A stretch of DNA of 64,000 nucleotides from Pardosa pseudoannulata (Eukaryota > Arthropoda > Arachnida > Araneae > Lycosidae): NCBI GenBank assembly GCA_032207245.1, contig CM063502.1, positions 138,008,498 to 138,072,497 of the forward strand, written 5' to 3'. A program made the translations under genes and the position numbers. The notes below the pieces were generated by a model, which was given only the letters and a program-made list of their open reading frames with translations, was not told the DNA's origin and did not search any database. Positions 1 to 17,200 of the stretch are shown piece after piece; the stretch's first letter is position 1; every line of letters begins with the position of its first letter.

Positions 1-860
1 TGTTTAAAATTAATTTTTAATATTTTTTATATTATTTACAATTAAACAACAAGTTATTAGTAAATATTAACAATAAAAAAATTTACTTTAATTTTAAAAA
101 AAATTATGCATTATTATTTGTACATTTTATGCAAATGAAAGTGGAAATCTTTTTATGTGTACATCTTCCTCAAACATAGTTTTGACATTTTTCACACATA
201 TTATTTGTTTTGTTGTTGTGGCAAAGTCGTACTTGTCAAAATTTGCGTTTGTGAGAATGGGTTGCATTTGATGATGTTGCAGTTGATCTTTGTGGGTCTT
301 CATGTTCTGATAAATTTTTCTGTCTTGCAACTCTATATTCGTTGGAAAGAAATTTCAGAATTTGTTGCATTTGATTCTATATCGGAGCACTCTTCACTTA
401 TGTTCGTTAGCTTTTCCAATAACTCATTTCTGTTAGACATTCTTTTCATAAAATTAGGGCGCAAAAGAAATAAAATAAACAACTTGTTAGAACAACACTT
501 TATAAAGATTCGAATAACTAGTACTACCGAAAAAAAATCGTAATCGAAAAAAAAATGTTATTTCAATACAAAGCCGGACAGGTCATATAAGAAATTTACT
601 TAATTCAATAAATAAAAATCTTTTGATTATTTAAAATTTCCCAAGCAGTCAAAATGACTGCTTCTGGGCAATATAGGTATAACACATATATATATACGGA
701 AATAAAGGAGGGCGGAAGTAACTACAATTATTCATAAACAGATTTATATGTTATAGAAAAAGTCACCAAATTCTAAGAAATTGTGTCATTATATTTCATA
801 ATTGTTTTTCTAATTGAAATTAAAAAAACAGTCAAAATGACTGCCTTGGGCAATCTAGTG
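1..860 (-). mobile_element. piggyBac-type element, internally deleted, one end in window
   Basis: The 5' end of the element lies at 860, next to a TTAA at 861-864. Read on the minus strand it starts CACTAGATTGCCCAAGGCAG and runs into a CAGTCATTTTGACTG palindrome. A second copy of that palindrome at about 642-665 is a subterminal repeat. TTAA target sites and this type of GC-rich subterminal palindrome are usual in piggyBac-like elements. The transposase remains lie inside on the minus strand (104-440). The other end would be at or left of base 1 and cannot be seen. Assignment to piggyBac is by motif reading only. Confidence 0.55.
104..440 (-). pseudogene. piggyBac transposase remnant: N-terminus joined to cysteine-rich C-terminus
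   Basis: Reading from an ATG at 438-440, the first frame gives a short acidic start (MSNRNELLEKLTNISEE and on) that stops after about 36 codons. It overlaps a second frame that carries the C-terminal cysteine-rich domain usual in piggyBac transposases. There the pattern LCHNN...MCEKCQNYV...CTHKK...ICIKC can be read down to a TAA at 104-106. Two in-frame stops interrupt this part, one of them where a cysteine codon is expected (TGA). The catalytic DDD core of several hundred residues is missing, so this copy is an internal deletion derivative and cannot encode a transposase. Confidence 0.5.
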
Positions 861-1002
861 TTAAGGAAGGTTTTTTTTTGGGGGGACGGGTTTCGTCCCA
901 TGAACCAATAGACTGAAAGTAGTCCATTAATTTTTAACATAAAGACATCGTCTCAGCTTATACACTTGTATATTTTTCTTAAATTACAATATAATAAGCA
1001 CT

Positions 1003-1310
1003 CCTTGTTGTTGTGGTCTTATGCTACTTGGTCAAACCAAGCACGATTGATTCGGAGGCTACTCGATTTAAGGCAAAGGGGTGCGCCTTTCGTTTTAACA
1101 AGCACCTCAATGATGAAAGTATGACTTGTGCTCAAGTGGGTTCTCGTAATTTTGAAGCAGGAACCAAGCAGAAGACCCATAGGCTTGGCCTGCCCCCCCC
1201 AGAGGTATTGATTGAGAACTTGGAGGACATTGAGACCACGAACATATTTTACGTGCCCCAGTCACCTTTAACGAACACGGCGGATCTTAGGCCGGCTCGG
1301 GCTCATATAC
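1003..1310 (+). repeat. dispersed repeat of unknown class, copy 1 (uninterrupted)
   Basis: This stretch is similar over about 300 bp to 43189-43735. Shared blocks include GGTGCGCCTTTCG, CTTGGCCTGCC, GAACTTGGAGGAC, ACGTGCCCCAGTCA and GGCCGGCTCG. It has an open frame of 113 codons, but the second copy does not keep it open, so coding is doubtful. At the point where the second copy carries a TTAA-flanked insertion, this copy reads CTCGATTTAAGGCAAA with a single TTAA, so it serves as an empty-site reference. Confidence 0.6.
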
Positions 1311-2938
<1,628 letters not shown>

Positions 2939-3000
2939 TGGAATCTAAAGAATGCAGGAAATGTGCCAACTCCTCTCTCAAGCTTCTATTAAGGAACATT
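2939..3000 (+). CDS. candidate internal exon, unrecognised
   Basis: A pyrimidine-rich tract ends in ATGAACAG at 2938. A canonical GTAAGT donor follows at 3001, leaving a 62-nt segment. Only one frame is open (ESKECRKCANSSLK and on, with a CxxC pair). There is no homology I recognise and no partner exon nearby, so this could be chance. Confidence 0.2.
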
Positions 3001-3378
3001 GTAAGTACTTGGAGAAGAAAGGAGGCATTCTTGAAATATCTTACATCGAGGCATTCTGTAGTTTTTCCATATTATATTTCGGAAATGAAACTTCCTTTAT
3101 TACAATGATAATCTGTTTTTAAAGCAATATATCACAAATTATTCTGAGGTTAAGTTACTGAACAAACTGAATTACTAAACAAGAATAATTTGAAAACACA
3201 ACAAGGGCCTTTATTCTAGAAAATTAGTTTAGAAAGTTTATTACAATGCTGGGAAGATTGTTGCTTACAATGTATACATCAGTTATTCCCACCTGTTTAC
3301 TCAATTTTACAATATTTTGCGACAGGCATATTCTAATAGGTTTTAGAATTTAAATATTACAGTAATATAACTTTAAAA

Positions 3379-3690
3379 GCCCAGTGGCGCTGGGTTAGAG
3401 TTTCTGGCTCCCACAACACAGGTCCGAGGTTCGATTCCTAGGCTGGGCAAGGTTAACTCAACCTTTCATTCCTTCAGTGAGTAGACAAACTGAGAACCAA
3501 GCATGCTTGAGAACTGAACACTGGGGACTCCGCGTAAGGTTAACCACCAAAACGGGACATATCCTTTGTACCCCAGGGCCCTTGGTCTCGGAAACGGAGA
3601 TTGGCACCGTAAGCCTTGGCCTCCTAAAGGCTGTTGCGCGGAGGAGTTTGGATTTAGTAATATTATTAGAGCTTTACTACAACTTTAGAA
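3379..3690 (+). repeat. tRNA-derived SINE (family B)
   Basis: An A-box-like GTGGCGCTGGGTTAGAG is followed about 45 bp on by a B-box-like GGTTCGATTCC. A GC-richer body of about 200 bp follows. The spacing fits an RNA polymerase III internal promoter of a tRNA-derived SINE. It lacks the full cloverleaf pairing of a working tRNA gene. It differs in body sequence from the other SINE family in the window. Confidence 0.6.
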
Positions 3691-7003
<3,313 letters not shown>

Positions 7004-7029
7004 AATCGCTTCCAAATATAGGGCATGTT

Positions 7030-7067
7030 TTTCATTCTGAGGTGTCTATTATATGGAGGTTTTACTG
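7030..7067 (-). mobile_element. pogo/Tigger-like transposon terminus (solitary)
   Basis: On the minus strand, from a TA at 7068-7069, the sequence reads CAGTAAAACCTCCATATAAT. This matches the usual CAGT(R)AAACCTC terminus of pogo/Tigger elements. No matching second end was found nearby, so this is probably a fragment. Confidence 0.4.
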
Positions 7068-7650
7068 TATTTTCTTTTATAATGACAAAACATAAAGTTT
7101 TAATTATATAAAAATGACACTGTTATGGAAAATATTATCTATATATTTTAGCACTGGCTTAAAAAAAGTCTTAGCTTTTACAAGGATATAAGGGTGTAAT
7201 TTACTTGGTAATCATAAGTTTAGTGTTCAATTGATAGAAGGCTTATAAATTTAATGCAACACAGAATTCCTTTTAAACATTTTATGGGGAGAAGAGAGAA
7301 GAACAAAAGAATTCTTCAATATTCTTTGCATATAACATGAAGGGTTTTTTTACCCAATCTAATATTATTTTTATGAAACTTGTCAAACCACAGAAATGAT
7401 AACACCGTGCAAACAGAATATGAAATAATCAATATTTGATTATACATAAGTATTTTTACTAATAGAAAGATATTTTAAATTTACATAATTACATAGCATA
7501 CAACATACAACAAATTATATAAAAAATCAGTGGAATATTTTTAATGATGCCAAAATATAAAGATTTAATTGAACAATTTTTAGTAATCTCTTGAAGGTCA
7601 CCAAATGATAGTGGATCTTTCTCATCACATATTTAAATTAAAGCATAAAT

Positions 7651-7826
7651 GGTCCGTTGTTTTGGATCGCTACAGTCCCATTCTTTAGCTACACGAGGGC
7701 TAATTCTGATGGGAAACTAAGTCATAAAGATAATTATAAATGGCTATTAACATCCATGCCAGTAGTAGGATTCAAACCCATACATTCCGGTATCGGAGAG
7801 CAGCGCCCTACCTAGTTGACCAAGCA
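7651..7826 (-). repeat. tRNA-derived SINE (family A), minus orientation
   Basis: Shares with the copies at 19569, 38987 and 45480 the blocks ACACGAGGGCTAAT, ACATCCATGCCA and a reversed B-box region (AGTAGGATTCAAACCCA). The 3' end of the SINE is on the left. Confidence 0.65.
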
Positions 7827-10640
7827 TACTGTACTATTAGATTTGCTATCATTCATATTTCTTTTTATTTATCCAAATGAGAGGGAATTGATCTATGTTT
7901 TTAGCTACACTTTTTACATGGGATTTCTATTTTATTGTTTCAGTCCAAATTTTTTTTTTTTTTTAAATGCATGAACTAGCTATTCTATTGTATCACCAGT
8001 CAAAAATTTAGTCTTTTAGTTTTGAAAAACTACTATAAATAGTAACTTTATAAATGTTATAGAATGTTTAGATTATGTATGTTTCTTAGTAATGAGTAAA
8101 ACTAATTCATTTATCAGCTTGTTATTAACTTCTAAAAATTCTTTCATTTTGGATTAGCTGTCGCAAGTATGTAATTTTCAGAGTTTAAAGTTATAAGTTA
8201 TTAGAAAGAAATGAATATTTTTAAATTAATGAGGTACTCTTAAGAACAAAATAACCGACTTACAAATTAAGTTACGTCAATATATTTAAATCATAGTTTT
8301 ATTATTATTATCAGTAAATTCAAAAGATAGATCAAAGTATGTATCTGCACCAAAGATTTTCATTTATTATTATTATTATTATTATTAAGGATATGTATTT
8401 CGTTGTAATTTTATTTCAATAAGAAGGATGAGTTTCCTTATACTCAATAGTAAAAAGTGACAATGTTAAAGAAATAGGGGTAGGGGGAGAAGCATTTCTT
8501 GTTAATTTATTTACAACAAAAGAAATTTTAAAAACGTAAACAGTCCATAAGCCTTAAAAAAATTTAATTTTTAATCATGGAAAATACTACTAGAAATTTT
8601 AAAGGTATTAAAATACTACTAGCTTATCAATTCAGCAATTTAACCTTTAACTATCTATGAACACAGATGTTGAAATTAACAAAAGTGGTTCATAATTAAA
8701 ATATTTCGAAAACAAAATTTTTGTTAAATAATTTTGATGATTCCAGTTTGAGAAATCTAAAAGTTTTCAAATATATTTAAACTTTAATGGAATTCCTCGA
8801 CCCCCTCCCCTTAGTTTTATCGAGACTAAGCAGAGTACCCTTGCAACGTTAATAACTATCTGATTTCATATGTAAATTTTAAGTGATTCAATAATTACAA
8901 TTCTTACACGTTACAAAGCTTTTTACTTATTAAAAAAAAAAAAAAAATTCAAGTCCACTTAAAAGGTCTGGTACCATTTAGCTACAACAAAAGTCGTCAA
9001 AATTAGCTTTATTTTCCTTATTCTACAACTCAAAAACTAAACTTATTTAGAAGAAAATTTAAAATTGACGGCTGTCGTGATATTTCTGTGAGAAAACAAA
9101 TTAATTATATCTAACTGTACCAAGTAAATTTTTTTAAATATTCTTAAAAAGGTGTTTTTTTTTTATTTGAATGGATACAAATAATCATTTCATGGTGAAA
9201 AATTGAAAAGACACAAAATATATTTTTAAATTAAACTAATAAACTGTATTAAAAAAAAAATTGGGCGATGTTGCGAGCAAATAGATAACTGTAAATAATA
9301 TTAGTTTGAAAATATTTTATATATTATTTATATATTTATTTATATATTTAAATATTTTATATATTATTAAAATATTTTATATTTTATTTAAAAAAATTTT
9401 CTTCTTAAATCAAGAAAAGTTTTAAGGAAAACAAGCGACTTTTAAATGGTTGTTTTCAAAGCATTCAACTTTTAACTGGGTTCCTGAGATGAGCATAAAG
9501 GATGCCTTAGGCACTAATATCCATCAGAAATAAGTTTTAGATTAAAATAAAATATTTTCATAAAAGTTGAGTCCCCCAACAATATTTTATAGAAACGTTC
9601 CTTGGACGCTGAATATTAACAATTAATTGTAAGTTTTCATAAGTTTTCACTCTATGTGGTGAAAAAAATTGGGTATCGATTTTTATTTACGTTAAATGTA
9701 ATTTATATAAAAAAGTATTAAATTATATATGGTTATGGTGAATTATTTGGTAGTTTCGACAGGTTAAACACTTTGTAGCTCAATAAAACTCTTTGCGTTT
9801 TAAAAGCTTTCCCATATTAATGAAAAACGCATTAAAAGACAATGTACAAAATTTCAGGAAGTCTGAGAAAAAAGGCATGAACCTTAATAATTTTAAAGCC
9901 GATAATGCGTAAAATAAAACCAAAAACACGAGGCTGTATAATATAATTAAATTTAGTTTTAAAATAAACATGTAGGGTAAAAGGCAGATTAACGATCCAA
10001 AATATTAAAGCTATATTAGGAAAAGAAATTATTTAAAAAAAAAATTCTTTTTCTTTTATTTTGTGTGAAAATGCTAGAAGTCAAAATGCTATTGCAAACT
10101 TTTCCTAAAAAAATCCTACCAGCAAGAATCGAACAGATTTTCGTGCTTATCACCTCAAAGCGGAAGAGTAACAAAAGGCAACTTTTTACGAGGGATGCAC
10201 AATGACGACAAAGTGGGAGGTACAACTGTCAACGTCCCCGTCAAACCAGGGGGGAAGGAAAAGTGACCGTCTTGGTTTCCGGCCGCTTTAGAAGAGAACA
10301 AGTTCTAACACACTGGGCATTTTAGAAGGGAAATTTTCGTTAAGATGCCGCCGCTTATAAGGTTAATATGCTAAAGTCGTTTGGAAAGTAACTTTCCCAC
10401 ATCACCAGAACGTGGCGTTACACATAGGAACAAGCCAGACAGATTTGAAGGTTCTGCTATTCTATGAGCCAGTTTAAACTTTCCAATAGCTTACATTAAC
10501 TTCACTGAAGTGCTCAAACATGTCGACTCTCATCTCTTCTCCAGCAAATAACGATGTGAGATTCGCGTAAAGATTTTTGAACGTACAGAAAACAGCGCTG
10601 ATGAAAATCCATCATTAATCATGTTTAGTATGTGAACAGG
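7827..10640. other. AT-rich non-coding stretch
   Basis: No gene recognised. It contains a (TTA)n run at 8363-8387 and several homopolymer runs. GC and CpG content rise from about 10120, leading into the small open frame at 10701. Confidence 0.5.
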
Positions 10641-10700
10641 TTGTGACGAGCAAGTAGATAGTTCGTCTTTGGTGTCGAAAGTTGTTCGTAAGTAGACAAA

Positions 10701-10856
10701 ATGTCCATGGGGATCAGTGCTTCAGCCGGCTATACATCATTAATGGCGGCCTTGTGCAGCAATACAATTTGCACATCGGCGGTGAATGCTGCAGAATTTT
10801 TACCTGTTCTTCCATCTGGAGAAATTCCTGGTCAGGGGATTTATCTGACCATATAA
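10701..10856 (+). CDS. small open frame of 51 codons in a GC-richer island, function unknown
   Basis: The frame runs from an ATG at 10701 (MSMGISASAGYTSLMAALCS at the start) to a TAA at 10854-10856. It sits in an island clearly richer in GC and CpG than its surroundings. The product would be small, Ala/Ser-rich and mildly hydrophobic, with no clear signal peptide and no domain I recognise. It could be a first coding exon or part of a decayed repeat. A different frame overlaps it at 10682-10876. Confidence 0.2.
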   Translation: MSMGISASAGYTSLMAALCSNTICTSAVNAAEFLPVLPSGEIPGQGIYLTI

Positions 10857-11367
10857 CGACCATTAAAATAAAATAATTGAAATTTAGATAATTTTTTTAG
10901 ATTTAATATGTGCACACTCTGATATACTGACAAAAACTTGTGGAGATTTGGTTGCAATTTCTTCAATAACTATTTCGGTTATCTCAAACAAAAATAAAAA
11001 TAATTATTCCTCAATGTAATAGAAAACTTTCTACTAAACGATGTTAATCGTAATGAATGCTTGTAGCCGTTTGGTAAGCAATATTATTAATTTCATGTTA
11101 TTAAAAAAAAAAAGGCCTTAAAGTTCCAAATCAAGTCAAATCTAATTTTTTATCCTCTGTTATATCTGCACGGTGATTTATTTTATGCTCTATGATATTT
11201 TGGTCTTATCACATAATGTAATATTCTTTCATTCTTTCAATTTTAATCATCAATCTTTGAAAACATTGCTACAATGGAGGGCTTCAACTGTTTCCTAAAG
11301 ATGTTTGCAGATTTTTCCACCAGTAAGAGATTATTCTATCGCTATGAGTCCTAATATAGTCTAAGAA

Positions 11368-11425
11368 GGTTAGTTTGGTCTGGAGCGCTACTTCAATTGT
11401 TTGCAACACGATGGCTATATGGCCC
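11368..11425 (-). repeat. SINE family A, tail fragment
   Basis: GGTTAGTTTGGTCTGGAGCG and the following TTTGCAACACGATGGCTA align with the tail of the family A SINE (TTTGGAGTGCTACGATCTAC and TTGCAACACGAGGGCTAA when the 45480 copy is reversed). The rest of the unit is not recognisable. Confidence 0.4.
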
Positions 11426-11885
11426 AAGAAGGCATCATACAAACCCTGTTAATCAATTTTTCATCGAACTTACCTGGACAACTATGATATCTGGATATAA
11501 TATTCTTCACTAGAAATAGGTTGTGTATACTGGACAAGATCTTCATTGAAAATTCTGACCTCATTCAAGAGCAGGTTAACTTAATCGCGACTTGTGAAAC
11601 AATCCACTTTCTCCAACACTTTAAGACCTCATGTGATGCATGAGCGACACGAGCAAAATAAACCAGCAGTAGCAGCTATGTAGTCTGTAATACTGTGATT
11701 AGTAGCGTTCTGATCAATACAGATGCAGCTGTTTTTGTTTTAGGATAATATGAATGCCTTAGCAAATTCTTCATGGATTAGGAATTTGTATTCAAAACAC
11801 AATATACCTATATATTTTAAAAAGTATGGAAAATTAGCATAAAAATTGAAAACTACTGTAATACTAGACTCAAGACTCGAGTTGG

Positions 11886-12436
11886 TGTTACATGGAAACC
11901 TGCATTTTTTTACGGCGATAAGGAGCGAGGACGGACACATCGTGAGAGGGTAGACAATCCCTATTCCAGGGAGGTGAAAGTTCACCAGAAGGGGGAAGGA
12001 TGCCACCCCCGCCGCACCAGATGCGGAGAAGGACATTTTCCCATGGAGGCGAAAACCTGACCAAGAAGAGGGGGTTCCACCCCGGCCCACACGAGCAGCA
12101 GTGGAGGAGATGCCCGCTCGGAACGAGAAAGAACGGACATTATTCTTGAAGGAGAGCTGAGTCCGAGAGAGGTGCTTTTCGCTCGGTACTATTTGGTTAT
12201 TCTGGGGGTTTTCAACCATATTTTGTGGTTATCGGTATTCAATGTACATATGTTAAACAAAACTTGTAAATAATAAATGTATAGTCAAGGATTTAAACGA
12301 TTTAGTACTTAATTGTCGGCAACACAGGCTTTCATCGAATCCGCGATACCTGCTCCAGTAACAATAGGCGAGCAGGTACAGAAACGATGCATGCGGTTAT
12401 CGCAAGACAGCCGCAGACACACACCTTTATGCAACA
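11886..12436 (+). repeat. 5' LTR of a Ty3/gypsy element
   Basis: The 3' boundary is well supported: the last part (12304-12436) recurs at 14134-14268. It ends in ...GCAACA, followed by TTGGTGTCCAGGACAAC, the usual position and form of a primer-binding site. The 5' boundary at TGTTACATGG is a guess based on TG...CA termini. The LTR contains an AATAAA-like signal (AATAATAAATG near 12270). A 159-codon minus-strand open frame over this region is spurious. Confidence 0.55.
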
Positions 12437-12945
12437 TTTGGTGTCCAGGACAACAGCTTATGCAAACAGTTTGATGTCTTCAAGTCAAAAGTACGATGAA
12501 TGAAAGGAGGACAGCAGCGTATGACCACGGCGATAAACAGGAATAAGGAGGAAAGCTACTGAAAAAGTTGACCAGCGAGTCCAGGCCCAAGCATTATGTC
12601 ATCTAGGAAAGGTAGATGCATGAATTTTCTTGTTTCTCAGTTTCTCTTGCGTGGTTGTGTCGATTTGGGGTGCAACGGAAAACTCGCGAATCGTTTATTG
12701 TGTTATGATTTTATTGATACAATTATTGTGTTTTTTTCTCTTAATTGTTTAAAAAAAATTATTTTAGACTAACATTAACAATTTATTGCTAAGGTGCTAG
12801 CAAGTTAAAGGCGCATAAGTTGCGCATGATTTTTTTTGTTTCTTCTGTATTTTGTTTTGTTTATATTAGTGTATTTTTTATCTCTGTAAAGTTTGGAACG
12901 TATTTTTTTTATTTCTTTTACTCGGATCATTAAGTGTATTTGGAA

Positions 12946-14133
12946 ATGGCATTCTTAATGAGGGAAAAGAAAGCGGATACCGTGCTTCGAGCGAGAGATA
13001 TGGGAAAGGAAATTCACGGAGAGGTAACAAAAATACAATTGAGGGACTGTATTTTGAGAAGTGATTTCGATGAAGAAACGATAAAAAAAAATTGGCTAGA
13101 AGGGATTAAAGATGAACTGGCAGAAGAGAGGGGAGAGAAAGGGAGAAAGAGAGAGAAAGAGAAAGAGAGGGATAAAATCAGGGCACATGAATTGGAAATG
13201 TAAAGCCTAAGGGTGCAAGCATTAGAAACTGAGAGAGCGAAATAATTCATACCATACCATTACTCACGGTCAAGGTTCCTTCCAAACCGGAAGGGGGGAA
13301 TTTCTTCTTTTTCAGTTTAGAGAAGGCCTTTGCTTTCGGAAAGGTAGCAAAGGAGCTGAAGACGAGATTTTTGTTGGGTCTTTTGGGAGAAAAAGCCGCA
13401 AATTTATTCTCGGAACTAGAAAGTAACCAGTACAACGATTATGAAGCGGTTAAAAATCTGGTGTTAAAAGAATTTGAACCCTCGCCGAAGGTGTGTCTTG
13501 ACAATTTTTGGAAATCTAGGCGGAATGCGAACGAAAATTTCATACAATATGCTTCACGTTTGACCGCGGCTTGGAGCTACTATTGTAAATTGAGGGGGAC
13601 ACATGATTTTGAAAACGTCAATCAATTGATTGTAATTGATTGATAAAATTATGTCGTCTTTGGATGGAAAAACTGCGGCTCATATTCTTGTGAGACAGAG
13701 TCCTGATTTAAGCCCAGGAATGCGACCAGTTTTTCTCAGCTGCGGGAAAAAGTTACTTTTTCACGACTGGAAACGAAACGATGGGGAGAGATAATGGCTA
13801 TTTGAAGGGAGCTTACAGTGATCGTAGGAGGGAAAGTGTCAATGAAAGGGAGAATGGTTGTTTCGCTTGTGGAGCTAACGATCATCTCAAAAGGGACTGA
13901 CCGAAAGTAGGCAGGGGGTTGAAAAGAAACCAGAGCAATAAACAGGCCAGCTTTAATTGTTTCTCTTGTGGATCGAAGGACCATTATGAAAGGGACTGTC
14001 CGAAATTGGATAGGGGCTTCGAAAGGAACCAAACTAATACACAGGCCATTGTTAATAGGGCCACGGAAATGGAAGGGGAGTATGAGAGGAAAGAGAATGG
14101 AAAGGAAAGCCCGGTAGATGTGGAGGAAACTCA
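12946..14133 (+). pseudogene. gag: Ty3/gypsy gag polyprotein, broken
   Basis: The start is taken as the ATG at 12946. The first frame (to 13203) is a charged, Glu/Lys/Arg-rich coiled-coil-like segment. A second block (13371-13643) contains LLGEKAANLFSELESNQYND and LVLKEFEPSPKVCLDNFWKS, typical of the capsid region of arthropod Ty3/gypsy gag. Two CCHC zinc knuckles follow. In the first (near 13859) the last Cys codon is a TGA stop (CFACGANDHLKRD then stop). The second (near 13958) is intact (CFSCGSKDHYERDC). Gag packages element RNA. Frames change between the blocks, and the sequence stops where LTR sequence begins at 14134, so protease, RT and integrase are missing. Confidence 0.75.
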
Positions 14134-14268
14134 AGTACTTAATTGTCAGCAACACAGGCTTTCATGGAATCCACGATACCTGCTCCAGTAACAATAGGCT
14201 AGCAGGTACAGAAACGAGGCGTGCGGTCTTCGGAAAGGACAGCCGTGGACATGCGAGACGCCTTACAA
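14134..14268 (+). repeat. 3' LTR remnant of the Ty3/gypsy element
   Basis: It repeats 12304-12436 with a few substitutions (shared AACACAGGCTTTCAT and ACCTGCTCCAGTAACAATAG). It joins gag directly, so pol and the upstream part of the 3' LTR have been deleted. Confidence 0.7.
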
Positions 14269-17200
14269 CTACTGAAGACATTTTTTTCCTACGGTCCTGA
14301 TCGTTTCCCTAAATCATACAGCCGATTTTACAATTCATAGCAACAACTCACCAAATGCACTGTTTCAGAGATCTATGTTATGGTGCGTTAAGTGTTCACA
14401 ATTATTGCTTTATCTTGAATCTTACAAATCTGCTTATGTATCCATACAACTGAAAAATATACATGCAGATATTCCAATATACTAGGATTAGGCACGCGTG
14501 AGGTCAGTGAGAGCAGTATTCCAGTTTTTCATACATTATAAAGAGTCACATGATAGTTATTTGGTATCAATACATTCAACTGAATTTATATAATAATTAC
14601 ATATTATACGTAAATCCTAGCTATGTAACATATACAGTACAGAGAAACGCAATTCAAAACAATTATTTCAAAGCTTTAATAAAATATAATAAATGTGTTA
14701 AAAAGTATAATAATTAACTAAGCATTTGGTCAGACCTTTGAAATTTGGCAAAAATCTGTTAAAACTGTTCGTAGAAATTCTATGCAATGACTATCAACAA
14801 TGAAGCTGTGTTGATTGCATAAACTTCATTGTGGTGTAAAAATATCCATAGCAGTACCAAACATTACAGTTTGGCCAAACATTAACACCAAATAATTTTC
14901 TTTATAAGTGTGGATACTTAAAATCTGTATAGCAAAATATTAATTACTTTGTTAGTTGGCAACATTCTATTAAAAAATTGGGAAATAATAAATTGAAACA
15001 GATATAAATTTTCAATAAAATTTATACTTAATGAAGAGCCGCACACAGATTTGAGAGCATATTTGACCACTTTTAATGTATGCAATCATGTGGTACATTC
15101 TCATGTGACCATTAGTATCTAGGTATAGGAGATGGTCATAATGTAAAGAATCATATGAATATTTTGAAAGAAAAAAATTAAAAGTCATGAGAAGGTGTAG
15201 TATGTTAAGCAGGAAAAAGTCAAATCAGTCTTTAGATCTTGGCCTCTACTAAGTATAAATTGAGTAGAAAGTATATGATTATAGGATAATTTATTCTTTC
15301 AAATTTTCTCATATGAGAGAAAAACTAAATGACTAGTGGAAATTACTAGGTTGGATTGTAAATATCATTTATAATTTTACATACAATAAAATATTAAAGT
15401 GTAGTTTAAAACATATTGTTCAAAAGTAATTATACATACAAAGTAAAATCTCATTTAGTAGTGTTTTAAAACTATACTGGCTTACCAACTTCCAGTAATC
15501 TAAATATTCTAAATATCTAAATCCATCTATATAATCTAAATATTCTTGTATTAGTTTATTCCCACAAATTCTCACAACTATCATCATTACTCTTGTTATT
15601 CCCTCAAGATTTCAAGCTGTAATTTTCTTATTTGAAGAAAATGAATGTTCAGTTCTGACATTAGACTAACACAGAGCCCTAAACACTTTTCATCTGAGGT
15701 AATTTTTGCCTAAATCTCTTTTAATAAATGCACAATTTAAACAATATTCTTTGTGTAATATAAGTGAAATAACAATATTTGCAAAGATACTAGTTTAATA
15801 AATTCTGTGATCTAGTAGGACACTACTTAGAGAATTTCAAAGTAACTATAGACTTGCCTTACTAATAAAGTCAAACCATTTTCAGATACAGATTTCAATT
15901 TAGTAGTTCATTGTAACAAATATTTTGTAGAACTCACTTCCTCATATATTTAATTCCCTTTATTACATTATGATTACAATCTAAAAGTCCCCCCCCCCTT
16001 CCCCCAAGAACTTTTATAATTTGTCACTGAAGTCCCACAGTTTGTCCAATAGATAACTTTACATCATAAGTTAATAAAGAACGCTTTAAAAAAATAAGAA
16101 TAAAGAAAAACAAAATTAAAAATAACCACAGAATGAGTGAAACAACATACAACCTTTAAGGTAGAACAGAAGAAAATAGATCAAGCCTGCAAATTCTTAA
16201 TTTGAATTCAAAGCCATTTAATACCATACTATGTTTAAATTACTTATAACAGTCATATAATGAATACCAAATGTATTACTAAATTAAAAATAAAGAGTCT
16301 TTCAGTAGTAAAGAAACAGACTTTCCATGATGGTAGAAACATTTATATTAGTTTGGAATTAAAAAATAAGTGAAAGTTATAGTCTCTAAGTTGTCAGATT
16401 TATGTGTGTGTGTGTACTAAAACTATTTGCTTTCCTCAATAAAAGTTTTGAATTTCTCTTCTGACTCTATTTACTTGAATCAAACAGTACCAAGTTCTTG
16501 AATCAAACAGTATCAATATTTTTCTAGTTCAAAAAGAAATAAAAAGAAAACATGCAAGCAAAAGAAATGACAATTATATTTAAGTATGAAAATGCAAAGT
16601 AACTATGCTGTTTTATTTTAAAAATTAAGCAAAACACAAATATTTCTCAATCCCATAAGAATTGTTATTATTCACATGTTATTAATAAAATAAGCATAGT
16701 AAATTCAGTTTTGAACATTACACATTTTGCTGTCTTAAAGTAACTGAAATCTATGAACTTTTTATAATAAAAATAGTTACTGAACAATCAAAATATCCAA
16801 TTTTCTACTATATAAATAAACATTTTATTTCTGTGCTATACTACAAAAAGCTTCCCTTATACTTAATTCTGCAAAGTAAAACTTGAAAATTTTAACAAAA
16901 TTTAAGTAATTTTGTTTACTTCCAAATTAAATTTTTGTAAATATTCTCTTGCTTATCACATTATAATTAACATAAACCTGTAAAAAATAACAGGTTACTG
17001 CTAAAATAACTGATAAATTACTTTTATAAAAATAATAAAAGTACCTAATCATTAATAAATAGATTAAAAAGTAATATTAAACAATATGTATGAATAGTGG
17101 TAATATGAATAAATTCAAGAGCACTAAAATTTATATCCCCCATGTTTCACTAACACAGGTAATTAAAAAATACTAATCATTTCCTTTAAAGATTTATTTT

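Noticed and set aside
157..543. 128-codon plus-strand frame at the window start
   Set aside because: It is antisense to the piggyBac remnant and has no domain of its own.
11740..12219. 159-codon minus-strand open frame
   Set aside because: It is antisense to the gypsy LTR. It shows no domain, and the plus-strand gag follows in the expected place.
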